This document shows, one piece after another, positions 63,671 through 64,000 of a stretch of 64,000 nucleotides of DNA; the first letter of the stretch is position 1; every line of letters begins with the position of its first letter. The DNA is from Chengkuizengella sp. SCS-71B. Its GTDB lineage: Bacteria > Bacillota > Bacilli > Paenibacillales > KCTC-33759. The translations under genes were made by a program, and so were the position numbers. Under the pieces are notes generated by a model. The model ran no database searches. It was not told the DNA's origin and saw nothing but the letters and a program-made list of their open reading frames with translations. The stretch covers positions 3,022,501-3,086,500 of the forward strand of contig NZ_JAZHSH010000001.1 of NCBI RefSeq assembly GCF_040100845.1, written 5' to 3'.

Positions 63671-64000
63671 TTACTTAAACCAATTCTTAATTTCTTCTAT
63701 TGTTTCATGAGGTCGATCCCAATGGACCATATGTGTCGTATGTCTATAAACTTTTGTAGTTACTTTTACTTTCTGTTCAAATGTTTTAACCATTAACTTC
63801 CTTATATCGAAATAATGATCGGGATGGTCAACATATATGAGCAATATTTCACTTTTAAGTTGGGAGAATTTCAATGTTTGTTGTGAATGGTACTGAAATT
63901 TAATAACACCTCTTGCGGTATTACCCGTTGCATGAAAATGAATTTTACTACCTTCTTCCCTCATCAAATCATATATAGCCACTTCCCTCAATTCTGGCGT
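63671..64000 (-). CDS. Alpha/beta hydrolase, C-terminal part (partial)
   Basis: 110 codons, open to the right edge (TPELREVAIYDLMREEGSK). EILLIYVDHPDHYFDIRKLMVK carries the acid-loop region and HTTHMVHWDRPHETIEEIKNWF the catalytic His and last helix, as in alpha/beta hydrolases of the lipase/esterase or dienelactone type. The Ser nucleophile must be upstream, outside the window. It is followed by the tandem-Nudix gene in the same direction. The family is assigned from the tail only. Confidence 0.72.
   Translation of the reverse strand, partial: TPELREVAIYDLMREEGSKIHFHATGNTARGVIKFQYHSQQTLKFSQLKSEILLIYVDHPDHYFDIRKLMVKTFEQKVKVTTKVYRHTTHMVHWDRPHETIEEIKNWFK

Overview
The window is a strongly AT-rich stretch of a Gram-positive chromosome. 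Several things point to a spore-former-type member of the Bacillales (Bacillota): GGAGG-like ribosome binding sites with frequent TTG/GTG starts, a surface protein with S-layer homology (SLH) motifs, a Bacillus-type mer operon, a FadE/FadA/FadN/LcfA/EtfBA beta-oxidation operon and a short type I signal peptidase. The gene mix and the SLH/LRR surface protein fit a low-GC Paenibacillaceae-like lineage, but that placement is inference. No rRNA, tRNA, CRISPR array or prophage was seen. Both edges cut genes: an amino-acid ABC transporter ATPase on the left and an alpha/beta hydrolase on the right.

Layout. 1-9.3 kb: transporter tail, zinc-ribbon protein, a GNAT/cupin relic, LysR regulator divergent from a rhodanese, an ArsR-type regulator divergent from an M3 oligopeptidase with a clear operator cluster between them, an SDR, a MATE exporter behind an internally deleted CsoR-type repressor, and an unrecognised cysteine-containing 178-residue protein. 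9.4-19.3 kb: NIPSNAP/DeoR pair, nitrilase-family protein, a uridine-kinase-like gene split by a complete IS3-family element (TAA target duplication) next to an APH-type kinase, a class B penicillin-binding protein, a membrane protein and a doubly frameshifted lipoprotein serine hydrolase. 19.6-25.6 kb: a 958-residue SLH/LRR surface protein, a secreted metzincin-like protease with a secreted partner, and a degraded zone. 25.9-30.4 kb: nagA, deoD and a compact merR-merF-merA operon under a perfect MerR-type promoter. 30.4-35.2 kb: two acetyltransferases, SDR and MFS relics, two small DUF proteins, an MBL hydrolase and an AraC/GyrI-type regulator.

35.3-46.9 kb is one leftward eight-gene fatty-acid degradation operon (etfB-etfA-lcfA-fadN-fadA-fadE-thioesterase-fadF). 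It runs from a consensus promoter with a palindrome in its spacer to a strong terminator. It encodes acyl activation, the beta-oxidation enzymes, the electron-transfer flavoprotein and the membrane Fe-S protein that passes electrons to quinone. 47-50.7 kb: a frameshifted AAC(6')-like acetyltransferase, and a full group IIC intron inserted immediately after the terminator of a signal peptidase I gene. 51-64 kb: single metabolic or housekeeping genes (MDR oxidoreductase, S66 peptidase, YciI, GDPD, DJ-1/PfpI, several GNATs, Nudix proteins including a tandem-Nudix fusion, nucleotidyltransferases, a methyltransferase).

The most distinctive property is gene decay. At least ten loci are broken. Many show one signature: both ends of the gene survive, often with the neighbouring terminator, while the middle is deleted (CsoR, SDR, MFS, EamA/LysE, GNAT/cupin). 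Others are single-base frameshifts, mostly in homopolymers. Four places share the same short C-terminal coding end and look like remnants of one unknown gene family. I did not find a convincing new multi-gene defence or biosynthetic system. The best candidates for something undescribed are the metzincin plus partner pair, the 178-residue protein, the ArsR-type/M3 peptidase module with its TTGAACT operators, and the dispersed C-terminal remnants.
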